NCBI GenBank assembly: GCA_900608495.1
Contig: UWYT01000188.1
Location: 62,001 to 126,000, forward strand
DNA: 64,000 nt
From: Olavius algarvensis spirochete endosymbiont
GTDB lineage: Bacteria > Spirochaetota > Spirochaetia > DSM-2461
Direction: 5' to 3'
Made by a program: the position numbers and the translations under genes. Position 1 is the first letter of the stretch. Each line of letters opens with the position of its first letter. Positions 17,229 through 26,917 of this stretch are shown here, piece by piece. Below the pieces are notes generated by a model. It did no database searches. It had not been told where the DNA came from and saw only the letters and a list, made by a program, of their open reading frames with translations.

Positions 17229-18207
17229 ATTCGTTTTCAAAGCCGGCCATGATATCCTCATGTATTCGAATCAGTATAGGCATATCTCCAATACGGCTAG
17301 TCTCCAGTTTTTCGCGAAGTTCTTCATAGCGTTGTTCAAGTTCAAGCACTTCCAGAAAGCTGAGGGGTGAGGCGTTGTTTTTGTTGTGGATGTGGGATAT
17401 GAGCGATGGAGTGAGTTCCAGCCAACTGTGTACCGCCACCGCATATGGATAAATTGTTGCATCGTCGCTCAGGGGCGGAAGCTCAAGTCGGTTATTCAAC
17501 AATCCTTCCCCCAAGCTGTTAATGAAATCCCTTAATTCATCTGCATCCCCCTTCTCCTCAAATGTGCGAGTTGCGATATAAAGTCCTTGTGCTACTAAGG
17601 ATGAAAATCGCTCAAGATACATAATTGCGCTGGCAAGCTTGTCTTCTTCGTAGCTATCAAGCAGGAAGGATTCGTATGGGCTAAGTAGATATCCTCTGGG
17701 CAGAAGTCGATCGCGAATCAACAGCGCCGCGCTGTTATAACCCTCTATGCGAATCAGAAGTAAATCCAGTTTATTGATTTGAGAGACGCCCCAGGCCTGT
17801 GGATCCTTAAAAAAGATATATGCATCTTCCACTCCCAGGGAAAAGAGGGAAAAAACCATTGAGGGATAATCTGGCCAAATATCGACTAGCCACTGCGAGA
17901 GAACAATATGAGTAGTATTCGAGCCCGGCATCGCCCTGAAATATACACCTCTTAATAGGTTGTTATCTGTCGGGTCAACCGTAAAACGCAGGAAGCCTTT
18001 GTTGATCGCCCTGCTCACATAATTCCAAGATTCAGCTGGTTGGTCCTCCATGCTCGGGTCCAATTCCTGCGCGAGCAGCTCCTGGTAGGCTTCGATAATT
18101 TCGACTACCTTTGCATTGGTGTTTGCGTCTTGAGCATCAATCGCACCTAACCATGTGACGGCAAGCATACCGAGCAGAAAGAGACGTTTCGCGAATGTAT
18201 CAGCCAT
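17218..18207 (-). CDS. Secreted hypothetical protein
   Basis: About 329 residues. N-terminal signal peptide (FAKRLFLLGMLAVTWLGAIDAQ, probably cut after DA). The rest is mixed helical with many Leu/Glu and no motif I recognise. GGAGG lies about five bases before the ATG at 18207, whereas the upstream ATG (18222) lies before that Shine-Dalgarno, so 18207 is the start. Converges on and overlaps the PatB-like gene by 11 nt. Function unknown. Confidence 0.65.
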   Translation of the reverse strand: MADTFAKRLFLLGMLAVTWLGAIDAQDANTNAKVVEIIEAYQELLAQELDPSMEDQPAESWNYVSRAINKGFLRFTVDPTDNNLLRGVYFRAMPGSNTTHIVLSQWLVDIWPDYPSMVFSLFSLGVEDAYIFFKDPQAWGVSQINKLDLLLIRIEGYNSAALLIRDRLLPRGYLLSPYESFLLDSYEEDKLASAIMYLERFSSLVAQGLYIATRTFEEKGDADELRDFINSLGEGLLNNRLELPPLSDDATIYPYAVAVHSWLELTPSLISHIHNKNNASPLSFLEVLELEQRYEELREKLETSRIGDMPILIRIHEDIMAGFENEFKL

Positions 18208-18794
18208 GATTTCCTCCGACATTCAATCATAATCTCTTAAGTGATTTTTCGTCATGCAAATTAAGGTGAGTGGAGCCGAGAAGGAAGAACCCGGCGCTCA
18301 AGTGCTTCATGAAGGCTGATATCCTTCAGATGCTTGTCATTTTGAGTCGATCTTGCCCTAGGAGGCGACATCTCCCAATGCCTCTGGCGCTTCGGTTTCC
18401 TAAGATTGGAAACAGCTTATCTCATTAACAACCCCCCCGAACCCAGGCTCGGCGATGAAAAATCCAACGTCTACCCTTGACCGCTACTTGGTTGTCTTAA
18501 GATAATAGCCCGGCGATTTAGCGAATTGGAATACGAAACGGAGTTTCTGAAGAGATCGAGAAGCTTTTAGCGGGCGGTCCATGATGAGAAGGGACAGTTG
18601 ATTTTAAAAGAGTTTCTGGTGAAGTGCTTGGACAGTCTCGCGAGTAACGATGCGTCTGTTTGCTATCGGAAATTTATCGCTCACGGATAAGCGCGGAGCA
18701 TTTTAGAAGGAAGAGGACACGCATCTGTTTGTGCAGAGGCTTTGTCCGGGTGGTACATTTTGCAGCGAGGTTGAAGCCGCACACATTGGTTAGA
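18208..18794. other. 587-nt region upstream of pheS, possible gene remnant
   Basis: No intact gene. At 18650 a plus-strand ATG opens a short frame reading MRLFAIGNLSLTDK, which resembles the start of bacterial metallophosphoesterases (MRxFAIGDLHLS) with the metal-binding Asp and His replaced, and it stops after 18 codons. No T-box or other regulatory leader could be recognised before pheS. Confidence 0.3.
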
Positions 18795-19841
18795 ATGATG
18801 TTTGAGAAATTAAAAGTTTTGGAAGAAACCTTCAACTGCGCGTTGCGCGATGGGGACAGCGAGGCCGAACTGGCAAATATCAAGGCGCAGTTCCTCGGCA
18901 GGAAGGGCAAACTTGCCGCTATCTTAAAAGCCCTGGGCCAGATGCCAATGGAGGAGCGCAGGGAATTGGGCAGAGCTGCCAATGACTTGAAGAACCGCTT
19001 ACTCCGTAAGTGGGTAGATGCCAGGGCAGATATCGAGAAAATTTCCATCGACAAAAAACTCAAGGAGAACTGGATAGATATCTCGCTTAGAGAGCGCGAT
19101 CGCGCCGGACGCGTGTGGGAGGCCGGACTGCATCCAGTTACAATTGTTCAACGCGAGCTAGAGGATATCTTCCTTTCGATGGGTTTTGATATACTTGATG
19201 GACCGCATATTGAGGATGATTTTCACAACTTCACTGCGTTGAACATTCCCGAATCGCACCCGGCGAGGGATATGCAGGACACCTTTTGGTTCAAGGACCT
19301 GAAACATCTTCTACGGACGCATACTTCCACCATTCAGATTCGTGGGATGAAGCAGAAAATTAAGCCACCGTTCCGCTTCGTTGGGCCGGGAAAGGTGTTT
19401 CGGTGTGAAGCAATCGACGCATCGCATGAAGCGGTGTTTCATCAGATGGAGGGAATGCTAATTGGACGTTCGATTACGGTGGCTAATCTCATCTATTTCG
19501 AAAAGGTGCTGCTCAATGAAATTTTTGGGAAAGAGGTTGAGATTCGTCTGCGCCCCGGGTTCTTTCCCTTCGTTGAGCCCGGTTTCGAACTTGATATTGC
19601 CTGTTTGATTTGTCACGGTTCGGGTTGCAGGGTTTGTAAAGGAAGCGGCTGGGTTGAACTTTTGCCCTGCGGGATGACTCATCCAAATGTTCTTAAACAC
19701 GGAGGAATAGATCCGGATGAATATAATGGTTTTGCCTTCGGTTTGGGTTTGGACAGGCTGGTGATGATGCGTTACGGAATTGACGATGTACGACTGATTC
19801 ACAGTGGAAACATCGATTTTAGCAAGCAGTTCGCAGTATGA
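18795..19841 (+). CDS. pheS: Phenylalanyl-tRNA synthetase alpha chain
   Basis: About 348 residues, standard length. N-terminal coiled coil (residues 1-95), then class II motifs: motif 1 region HPVTIVQRELEDIFLSMGFDILDGPHIEDDFHNF, motif 2 KVFRCEAIDASHEAVFHQMEG (about 195-215), and motif 3 FAFGLGLDRLVMMRYGI (about 313-329). Zinc-type CLICHGSGCRVCKGSGW near 272-288 is also seen. The open frame extends 45 codons upstream, but that stretch is Arg/Cys-rich and unlike PheS, so the ATG pair at 18795/18798 is chosen. Stop overlaps the pheT start (ATGA). Confidence 0.95.
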   Translation: MMFEKLKVLEETFNCALRDGDSEAELANIKAQFLGRKGKLAAILKALGQMPMEERRELGRAANDLKNRLLRKWVDARADIEKISIDKKLKENWIDISLRERDRAGRVWEAGLHPVTIVQRELEDIFLSMGFDILDGPHIEDDFHNFTALNIPESHPARDMQDTFWFKDLKHLLRTHTSTIQIRGMKQKIKPPFRFVGPGKVFRCEAIDASHEAVFHQMEGMLIGRSITVANLIYFEKVLLNEIFGKEVEIRLRPGFFPFVEPGFELDIACLICHGSGCRVCKGSGWVELLPCGMTHPNVLKHGGIDPDEYNGFAFGLGLDRLVMMRYGIDDVRLIHSGNIDFSKQFAV

Positions 19842-22012
19842 AAATCTCGCTCGATTGGATTGGAGATTTTGTTGACCTTCCAGAGGGTCTGAGTGATAGA
19901 GAAATCACTAGACGGATAACACTGAAGGTATGCGAAGTGGAGGAATACGAATCAAGCTCGGAACATGGTGTAGTCACCAACCCAAATCATGGCAACCTGG
20001 TGCTCAATATCGACAATAAATCGCTTACACACCGACCCGATCTCTGGGGCCACTACGGGATGGCGCGGGAATTCGCGTTGGTTTTCGATTCTCCATTTCG
20101 GGATAAGTTTGACGCAAAGTGGACCGATTCGCTCAAGAGAAGAATAGAGGAAGCCAAGGAAGCTGCATCTGCGTCAGTCCCGGCTGCGCCAATCACAATA
20201 GAAGTAGAGGGCGATACCGCTAATCTGGGGTTTTTGGGGCTAGTTATGAATGACATCCGCGTAGCTCAGAGCCCTCTTTGGATGCAGAGACGCCTTATGG
20301 AAGTTGGACTGCGTCCCATTAATTCAATCGTAGACATCTCCAACTACGTGATGCTCGAAACTGGAATCCCCAATCACATATTTGATAACTCCACCATACG
20401 CGAGGGGAAAATTATCGTGCGCCGCGCCGGTTCTACTCAGCATTTTGTAACTCTGGATGGATTGGCGCGTCATCTGGTTGCAGATGATACCCTGGTTTGC
20501 GATGCTTACAAACCTTCGGGAATTGCCGGCATCATGGGCGGACTTGGTAGTTCGGTGTCTGAAAGTACATCTCAAATTATGATAGAGGTGGCCAATTGGA
20601 AGGATGTGGAAATTCGGCAAACTAGTACGCGACTAGGGCTTCGTACTGATGCCTCTGTTCGCTATGAGAAGAGTTTGGATAGCGCTCAGTTGGAGAAAAC
20701 CCTCCTGCGAATATTTGAATTGGTGCTGGAGTTAAACCCGGGGGCGCATTCTGTTGGTGAAATCCAGGCCGCTAACATGCCCAGTCCCATTCCACTGGAG
20801 ATAGAAACAGGACCGAAACGGATTGGCTCGGTTTTAGGGATTGCAGTGGATGAAAACCGCTTCGGAAGCATTCTCAAGGCTCTGGGATTTGGAGTGAGAA
20901 AGCTAGACGAGGAGAGAAGCAGCCAATATAGCCACAAGGTAAGCGTTCCAACTTGGAGATCTACCAAGGATATTGAATGTGAGGCTGATATTGCCGAGGA
21001 AATTGGCAGATTCATCGGTTATGATTCCATTGCTCCTCTTAGCGCTGTGCACAACATAGAGGCTCTGCGACTTTCACCGAAAAAAACTACGGTACGCCGC
21101 GCCCAAGATTTCATGGTTCTCAGAGGGCAGGCTCTGGAAATCTATAATTATCCTTTACTTGGCGAAGCCCTGCTTTCATGCGCATTCTGGCCCGATCTCA
21201 ATGAAGGGCTGGTTTTAGCCAATGCCCTTAACCCCGATATCGATAGAATGCGCCCCACTCTGATTCCAAGTCTTCTGCAGGCGACAGCGAATAATTTGAA
21301 GGAACACTCTGGTTTTCGGATTTTCGAATTTGGCCGAGCTTATAAGCAGTTGGATAGTCCCGAATTTTTCGCTGAAAATCTCCATTTAGGAGTGGTGTTT
21401 CAAGATTTAAACCACAATCCCTTCGTTGAATTAGCGGATATAATCGAAGGACTTTGCCGTTATGCAGGAAGGGATGTAAGCTTAATTCCAGGTGAGTTCA
21501 GTAAAAATCACGCGCTTATTCCTGTCGATTGGCCTGGTCTTCATCCGATTGAACTTCTGGATGTCAAGATTGGAGAGCTTGATGTGGGCACAGTTTTTTC
21601 CCTGCATTCCCGAGTGGGGCAGGCCTTTCGGATTAAGGGGAGAACAGCGATTGCGGTGTTGGATTTCGATGCGCTGATGGATATGCAAGAGGAAAGCGAA
21701 TATGTCTTCACATCGCTTGATCGCTATCCGCGCGCGGATTTTGATTTAACCGTGGTGGTGCCGAAAGCGCATTATGGAGCGGAAGTCCTATCCGTTGTGA
21801 AGAATCTGGGCATGAAAGAAATACGCAAGGTGGGCGTACTCGATAGTTTCAACTTAAGCAGTGACGCGCGTGCTCTGACTCTACGGGTGGAATTCAGGGA
21901 TTCGAGGAAAACCTTGAATCCAACCGCTATCAAAGAGGCCCAGAACAAGGTTATTGCTTCGCTAGATGCCGCCGGTTATCCGCTGCGAAACGCGGAATTC
22001 ATGGCCCAATAA
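19838..22012 (+). CDS. pheT: Phenylalanyl-tRNA synthetase beta chain lacking the N-terminal tRNA-binding (EMAP II) domain
   Basis: 724 residues against about 790-800 normally. The N-terminal opening MKISLDWIGDFVDL..EVEEYE is present, but it passes within about 15 residues to LVLNIDNKSLTHRPDLWGHYGMAREFA (about residues 52-78). The EMAP II-like OB fold that usually fills this gap is absent. B3/B4 region (VGLRPINSIVDISNYVMLETG), the B5 domain, the core synthetase-like domain (LIPSLLQATANNLKE) and the C-terminal ferredoxin-fold anticodon-binding domain (SLDRYPRADFDLTVVVP to AGYPLR) are all seen. Overlaps pheS by 4 nt. Should assemble as an alpha2beta2 enzyme with altered tRNA docking. Confidence 0.93.
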   Translation: MKISLDWIGDFVDLPEGLSDREITRRITLKVCEVEEYESSSEHGVVTNPNHGNLVLNIDNKSLTHRPDLWGHYGMAREFALVFDSPFRDKFDAKWTDSLKRRIEEAKEAASASVPAAPITIEVEGDTANLGFLGLVMNDIRVAQSPLWMQRRLMEVGLRPINSIVDISNYVMLETGIPNHIFDNSTIREGKIIVRRAGSTQHFVTLDGLARHLVADDTLVCDAYKPSGIAGIMGGLGSSVSESTSQIMIEVANWKDVEIRQTSTRLGLRTDASVRYEKSLDSAQLEKTLLRIFELVLELNPGAHSVGEIQAANMPSPIPLEIETGPKRIGSVLGIAVDENRFGSILKALGFGVRKLDEERSSQYSHKVSVPTWRSTKDIECEADIAEEIGRFIGYDSIAPLSAVHNIEALRLSPKKTTVRRAQDFMVLRGQALEIYNYPLLGEALLSCAFWPDLNEGLVLANALNPDIDRMRPTLIPSLLQATANNLKEHSGFRIFEFGRAYKQLDSPEFFAENLHLGVVFQDLNHNPFVELADIIEGLCRYAGRDVSLIPGEFSKNHALIPVDWPGLHPIELLDVKIGELDVGTVFSLHSRVGQAFRIKGRTAIAVLDFDALMDMQEESEYVFTSLDRYPRADFDLTVVVPKAHYGAEVLSVVKNLGMKEIRKVGVLDSFNLSSDARALTLRVEFRDSRKTLNPTAIKEAQNKVIASLDAAGYPLRNAEFMAQ

Positions 22013-22180
22013 CAAGTCCCGGTTCAATTCCTCTTTTTGTCTTTCTGTTGCTGACACGTTCCGGCTCGTCGGCATTGTCTAATTATAGTCGCTAACTCGG
22101 CGTCTCAGATTCAAGCTGACTTGCCTTTTTCTTAGCTCAAACAGTACTATCGTTAGGAACAAAAACTTGGAGTTGTTCCA

Positions 22181-22513
22181 ATGAAAAGTACAGATCTGGC
22201 GAGACGAGACAGAGAAATCAGAAAGGCTCGCAAGCGGGAGATGGTTTTGGAGCGTAAAAGCCAGCGGGAAGGCCGCTCGGCTGGGGATTACATCAACCTT
22301 TTAAGCGAACGCCTTTTTTACGACAGTGAAAGAATATACAACATAGAACAGAGCGAGGATATCCTGATGCTCCTGGAAGAAATGAAAGAAGATCTACCTG
22401 ACAGACAATGGGCCAATGTGATTCGGAAAGCGGTGAAGAGAACCAAGGTTAAACAGAAAGATACGGCCATCGAGCAACTTGCCAGTATGGGAGGAATTGA
22501 CATAAACCCTTAG
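22181..22513 (+). CDS. Small charged hypothetical protein
   Basis: 110 residues, no signal peptide or membrane segment. Residues 1-32 are very basic and helical (RRDREIRKARKREMVLERKSQREG); the rest is a mixed-charge helical domain (LLSERLFYDSERIYNIEQSEDILMLLEEMK). GGAG lies nine bases before the ATG. A nucleic-acid-binding role is conceivable from the basic arm but not shown. It stands alone after pheT. Confidence 0.6.
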   Translation: MKSTDLARRDREIRKARKREMVLERKSQREGRSAGDYINLLSERLFYDSERIYNIEQSEDILMLLEEMKEDLPDRQWANVIRKAVKRTKVKQKDTAIEQLASMGGIDINP

Positions 22514-22671
22514 CGGGTCCAATCGATATATTCATTAGAGACAATTCGGCAATTTTATGATACACAGCAAAGTTTCCCTGCTCCACGAAATCTTGGAACA
22601 CTGAGCGTACTACTTAACATAGGATTCCTCCGCAAAAGTGCTTGACCCTTTCTGGTGGGAAGGGCAATATT

Positions 22672-23016
22672 TTGGATACTGTGAATGCGATTCAAACGGT
22701 AGAAGAATTTCGAACCCTCGCTAATGGCGCAAAGCCATTTTGCGCCATTTTTACAGCTGACTGGTGTGTCGACTGCAAAGTGTTGAAACCGATGCTGCCT
22801 GATATTGAGAAAGAATTTGACAATCTATACATGTTTGCCACGGTCGATTGGGATGCCTTCAAAAACCTCTCGGAAGAGTATAGCATTCTAGGCGTTCCTA
22901 GTTTCGTCTCATTTCATAAGGGTGAAGTCATCGGAACTCTTATCAGCGGGCAGCGGAAAACTCGACAGCAAATAAGAAATTACCTTTATTCCCACCAAAT
23001 TCATCACAACTCTTAG
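22672..23016 (+). CDS. Thioredoxin-fold protein with CxxC motif
   Basis: About 114 residues. Active site ADWCVDCKVLKPMLPDIEKEF (CVDC) at about residues 28-48, followed by the cis-Pro region GVPSFVSFHKGEVIGTLISG. This CVDC active site is seen in DsbD C-terminal domains and DsbD-like thioredoxins; there is no signal peptide, so it is expected in the cytoplasm. No ATG is available: TTG at 22672 has GGGAAGGG seven bases upstream and is preferred over the TTG at 22642. Likely a thiol reductant of unknown partner. Confidence 0.85.
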   Translation: MDTVNAIQTVEEFRTLANGAKPFCAIFTADWCVDCKVLKPMLPDIEKEFDNLYMFATVDWDAFKNLSEEYSILGVPSFVSFHKGEVIGTLISGQRKTRQQIRNYLYSHQIHHNS

Positions 23017-23149
23017 TAGTACATTTTCTCAATATTGCAGGTTATTAGGAACTACACTTTCGAAGCACAGATTTCTTACCGAAACGGCACATAGTTTTAC
23101 GAAAGAGTATTCGTATTTTTGAAAACCGAACGCACGAAGTTCTTCAAAT

Positions 23150-24298
23150 TCAGGCCCGCCTACCGTTATTGAAGCGTCCCTCATAGCGTTCACCATTTGC
23201 CCAAGTGAACACTCCCACTCCGTGCATTTTTCCTCTTTGAAACTCGCCAACATAGTTGCTGCCGTCCTCCCATGTGCAGCGTCCTTGTCCCTCCAATCGA
23301 CCTGCGGAAAACTGTCCCTCCATAATCCTCCCATCTGGCCAACTCAACTTGCCGGGACCCTCCATAAGTCCATTTCGGAATTCTCCCTCGTAAAGGCTTG
23401 AGTCGTTATACTGAAACACTCCATGACCCTCGGGTATCTCCCCTCTAAGTTCGCCTCTATAAACCCCGTTCCTAAAGGCGATCGAATCCAGCCTCAGGCT
23501 TTCCGGCAAAGCCTGAGGCTGGTTCTTGTTGCCTTCTGAGAGGGGTTGGAACTCGCTGAAAGTGAACGAGCGGAAAACAGTTTCCAATGGTCGTCGTTTT
23601 CTGCTGGAACCCGGAACCCAAATTGTACACTCAAGCCATCTTGCCCCGCGTGTTGTTGCACCATAAATATACAACTCGTCTTTGATTTTCCTTCCCTCTG
23701 CATCAAACACGAGTTCCGATTCCGGACGGCCTTCCTCGTCGTAAGTGAAAAGCGTTTTACGCTGGATTTCTCCTTCCGTTTTCCCAATCACAATAGAAAC
23801 GCGGCGGTTCTCAGAATCATATTTGTGCCAGATAATTAAATCGGCCCTGTTCTCATCGTAGAGATACTCCTGTAAAAGTCTTCCCTCATCATCTCTCTTT
23901 TCCACTCGTACCCGCCGATCCTGCCGTTCAGCAACCATGCGCTCTTCTCCATTGTGTTCGTAGGTCCAGACAGTTTCGACTTGGTCGCCTTTAGTTTTCA
24001 AGGTACGCTTTTGAAGCTTATGGTTTTCATCCCATTCCCATAGCTCCCGCTCTTTTACTTCTCCTTTCAAGTCCAATTTGTAGCGAGCAATCTTGTCATT
24101 GCGGTCGTTGTATGTAAAGAGTTGAACTCCGTCCTCTTCCTCGATTGAAGTAAGCTTCCCCATCGCGTTCCAGCTATATCGGGCGTCAAAGCGCCGCTCG
24201 CCTCCTTTCCAGAAAAAGTATTTCCGACTGAATTCCTGGCGCTCCAGGGTAAGGATATCCACTGGACCGGCTGTATCGGTTAGAAAATCTTCAAGCAT
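23150..24298 (-). CDS. YD/YwqK-like repeat protein with C-terminal MORN repeats
   Basis: 382 residues, no signal peptide. Residues 1-250 hold tandem beta-rich repeats of the type 'YDEEGRPESELVFDAEGRKI' (RHS/YD- or YwqK-like). Residues 285-380 contain four to five MORN repeats: GVYRGELRGEIPEGHGVF, SLYEGEFRNGLMEGPGKLSW, RIMEGQFSAGRLEGQGRCTW and NYVGEFQRGKMHGVGVFTW. MORN repeats bind lipids or act as structural scaffolds. Combination of the two repeat classes suggests a surface or scaffold protein, but nothing more specific. Divergent from the hybrid kinase gene. Confidence 0.75.
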   Translation of the reverse strand: MLEDFLTDTAGPVDILTLERQEFSRKYFFWKGGERRFDARYSWNAMGKLTSIEEEDGVQLFTYNDRNDKIARYKLDLKGEVKERELWEWDENHKLQKRTLKTKGDQVETVWTYEHNGEERMVAERQDRRVRVEKRDDEGRLLQEYLYDENRADLIIWHKYDSENRRVSIVIGKTEGEIQRKTLFTYDEEGRPESELVFDAEGRKIKDELYIYGATTRGARWLECTIWVPGSSRKRRPLETVFRSFTFSEFQPLSEGNKNQPQALPESLRLDSIAFRNGVYRGELRGEIPEGHGVFQYNDSSLYEGEFRNGLMEGPGKLSWPDGRIMEGQFSAGRLEGQGRCTWEDGSNYVGEFQRGKMHGVGVFTWANGERYEGRFNNGRRA

Positions 24299-24363
24299 GC
24301 GCTTATTATGATTAATGCAATTTCTTGTTGCTACTTAAAAAGTCATTGCCCGATAATGCTGAC

Positions 24364-26727
24364 ATGACTCGCGAATTCGACAAACTTCCATTTGCGAAGA
24401 CGGTAGAAAAATATCCCGAAGGTATTGCTTACATCGGTTCGACTGGGGAAATAGAGGATTCCAATCAAGCTTTTAGAGAATTAACTGGTTTTGGCGAAGG
24501 ACCTCTGGAACGCTTCAATTCCCTAGTTCACCTCAATTATATCAAAAAATGGAGACGGGTGCTAGCAAAATTTCTTGGCGAGCGATCGAAAGTCACCCGT
24601 TTAGTACTCAAACTGTATGGGAAGAGAAAGAATGATCGATGGATTCGTTTAACTCTGTTGCCTCTGGAAATCGACGGCTATTTACTTCTGCTTCTTGATA
24701 TTACAAGTCAGAAAAAGCTTGAAATGAAGCTTACTCTGGCTCGTGATAATGCTGAGAAGGCTGCCCAATCAAAGAGCAACTTCTTAGCGAATACCAGCCA
24801 TGAGATTCGAACCCCTATTCACACTATAACCGGGATGTCAGAATTGCTTGCTGATACGGCGTTGGATCAAGAGCAGTCCGATTACCTGGACCAAATACGT
24901 TTCGCCGCCGGGGTACTAATTACTTTGATCAACGATCTGTTGGATTTCTCAAAAATCGAAGCAGGCCACCTGCGTTTAGAGAAAACAAAGTTCAATCTGA
25001 TAAGAATGCTCGAAGATGCCATTGATTTAAGCACTCTGGAGGCGCACAGAAAGAAGATTGATGTTGGGTTCTATATGGATCCACGGATTCCATCGATTTT
25101 GTATGGAGATCCCGGGAAGCTGAGACAGGTTATCGTAAATCTGATGAATAATGCTGTTAAATTTACCTATCAAGGTCAGGTTGTATTGGACGTGGAAATG
25201 ATTTCGGTTAGCAGAGTCGGCGTGAGGCTCAAATTTACGGTAAGCGACTCCGGAATAGGCATACCCGAGGAAAAGCGTGCGAAACTCTTCGAGGCCTTCC
25301 AACAAGCCAATAATTCAGCTGCGCGTCAATATAAGGGAAGCGGCTTAGGCCTGTTTATTTCGAAAAGCATTGTTTCCCAGATGGGGGGAGCCCTCTCATT
25401 TATCAGTGAAGTTGCCAAGGGCTCATCGTTCTTTTTCGAAATTGAACTCGAAAATGCTGAAATTGATGTACCGACAACCAATATACATAGGGATTTTTTC
25501 CTAGGCAAAAGAATTCTGGTGGTGGACGATAACGAGGCGATACGCGATAGAATAGCAAGAACTCTTGAATCCTGGGGTTTTGTAATGCACCAGGCCGATG
25601 GTGCAGAAGCAGCTCTACGCATGCTGAGTTCCGCGAAATCCGAAAGCTTCGAGCTGGTTTTCGTTGATCAGACAATGCCCAGCATGGATGGTTGGCAATT
25701 CGCCAGCAAGGTACATTCCAATCCAACAATAGTTCCACCTCGAATGATACTAATGTCCATGAAGGGCGAGCAGCACTCGTCCGAAACGAAGATGAAACTT
25801 CTTGGTTGGTATAATTCTTATCTCACCAAGCCAATGCGGCAGAAAGACCTTTTTTCCACATTGCTTCGTCTCCTTAGTGTCAATTCCGAGTTGGAAATAG
25901 CGGAGGAGGTGAGGGATGTGGATTTCGTTGATGAATCTCGAACCCGTGGCAAAGGTTATCGGATATTGATAGCCGAAGATCACATAATCAACCGAAAATT
26001 ACTTCAAACTATATTGAAAAAGGATGGTCATGAGGTATGGGAAACAGCAAACGGTGAGTTGGCTCTAAGTATAATTCTAACTAAGAGACCGGACTTGATT
26101 TTCATGGATTGCCAAATGCCAGTTATGAATGGCTATGAGTCCACGCGGAAAGTTCGAGAGGCGGGGATTCATACGCCAATTATCGCGGTTACTGCCAGTG
26201 CCTTAGCCGAAGAGCGAAAGAAATGCCTGGCCTGCGGTATGAACGATTTGATAACTAAACCGTTCAAGCAATCCGATATTTATATGATGATTGAACGATA
26301 TCTCGGTGTCGGCAAGGAACTGATGGAAGGCTCTGAGAAAGGTGTGAATATCAACACAGATGAATATGTGGATCGGCCAATCTTCGATTATAAGGCAGCA
26401 GTAAGTATTTTCCTCGGAAATGAAGATACCGTTAGGAATCTTATGGAAATTCAAATAGAGAAGATGGAGGAGGATTTGGAACTGATCAAAAATGCCGTTT
26501 CTTCCAGGGATTGGAAATCACTTGGCAACATCGCTCATTCCATGAAGGGTAGCTGCAGTAACATGGCAATGCTGCGCTGCGCAAGTATCGCGAAGAATCT
26601 TGAAATTGCCGCGAACAATGCCTTGGAGACAGTGGCGCTTACTGGCCTCAAAAATCTTGAGCGTGAAATCCCTCGTCTGAAAACAGAAATCGAAAAAATC
26701 AGCAGAACTCAAAATTTTCGGCAATAA
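24364..26727 (+). CDS. Hybrid sensor histidine kinase: PAS-HisKA-HATPase-REC-REC-HPt
   Basis: About 787 residues, no transmembrane segment, so a cytoplasmic sensor. PAS-like domain at about 5-115 (GIAYIGSTGEIEDSNQAFRELTGF); HisKA with phospho-His 146 in NTSHEIRTP; HATPase with N box (NLMNNAVKF) and G boxes (DSGIGIPEEKRAKLFEAF, GSGLGLFISK); receiver 1 from about 380 (LVVDDNE, acceptor Asp about 436 in VDQTMPSMDGW, YLTKPM); receiver 2 from about 530 (LIAEDH, MDCQMPVMNGY, ITKPF); HPt from about 690 with His in AHSMKGSC. A full phosphorelay in one chain. GATAAT six bases before the ATG suggests leaderless initiation. Output partner not present nearby. Confidence 0.92.
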   Translation: MTREFDKLPFAKTVEKYPEGIAYIGSTGEIEDSNQAFRELTGFGEGPLERFNSLVHLNYIKKWRRVLAKFLGERSKVTRLVLKLYGKRKNDRWIRLTLLPLEIDGYLLLLLDITSQKKLEMKLTLARDNAEKAAQSKSNFLANTSHEIRTPIHTITGMSELLADTALDQEQSDYLDQIRFAAGVLITLINDLLDFSKIEAGHLRLEKTKFNLIRMLEDAIDLSTLEAHRKKIDVGFYMDPRIPSILYGDPGKLRQVIVNLMNNAVKFTYQGQVVLDVEMISVSRVGVRLKFTVSDSGIGIPEEKRAKLFEAFQQANNSAARQYKGSGLGLFISKSIVSQMGGALSFISEVAKGSSFFFEIELENAEIDVPTTNIHRDFFLGKRILVVDDNEAIRDRIARTLESWGFVMHQADGAEAALRMLSSAKSESFELVFVDQTMPSMDGWQFASKVHSNPTIVPPRMILMSMKGEQHSSETKMKLLGWYNSYLTKPMRQKDLFSTLLRLLSVNSELEIAEEVRDVDFVDESRTRGKGYRILIAEDHIINRKLLQTILKKDGHEVWETANGELALSIILTKRPDLIFMDCQMPVMNGYESTRKVREAGIHTPIIAVTASALAEERKKCLACGMNDLITKPFKQSDIYMMIERYLGVGKELMEGSEKGVNINTDEYVDRPIFDYKAAVSIFLGNEDTVRNLMEIQIEKMEEDLELIKNAVSSRDWKSLGNIAHSMKGSCSNMAMLRCASIAKNLEIAANNALETVALTGLKNLEREIPRLKTEIEKISRTQNFRQ

Positions 26728-26917
26728 TTGTAAGCGACAAAACCTTTATCTATGAGAAGCGCCGAGTTTGAGAATCACCCGTGCATAGCAAGCATCATTA
26801 TAACGGCATATCTCGAAGGCGAAGAATTCGAAACTGTTTTGCAGGAGAACTAAACTGGATTTTAACAGTGTCACATTCAAGATGCGCGGATTTGCTTACT
26901 TTGATGAAGCTGCAGTG

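Noticed and set aside
18208-18794. T-box or Phe-leader regulatory RNA upstream of pheS
   Set aside because: No leader peptide rich in Phe, no T-box core and no terminator/antiterminator pair could be found.
18660-18794. 45-codon N-terminal extension of PheS
   Set aside because: The Arg/Cys-rich extension is unlike PheS; the ATG pair at 18795/18798 starts at the family N-terminus.
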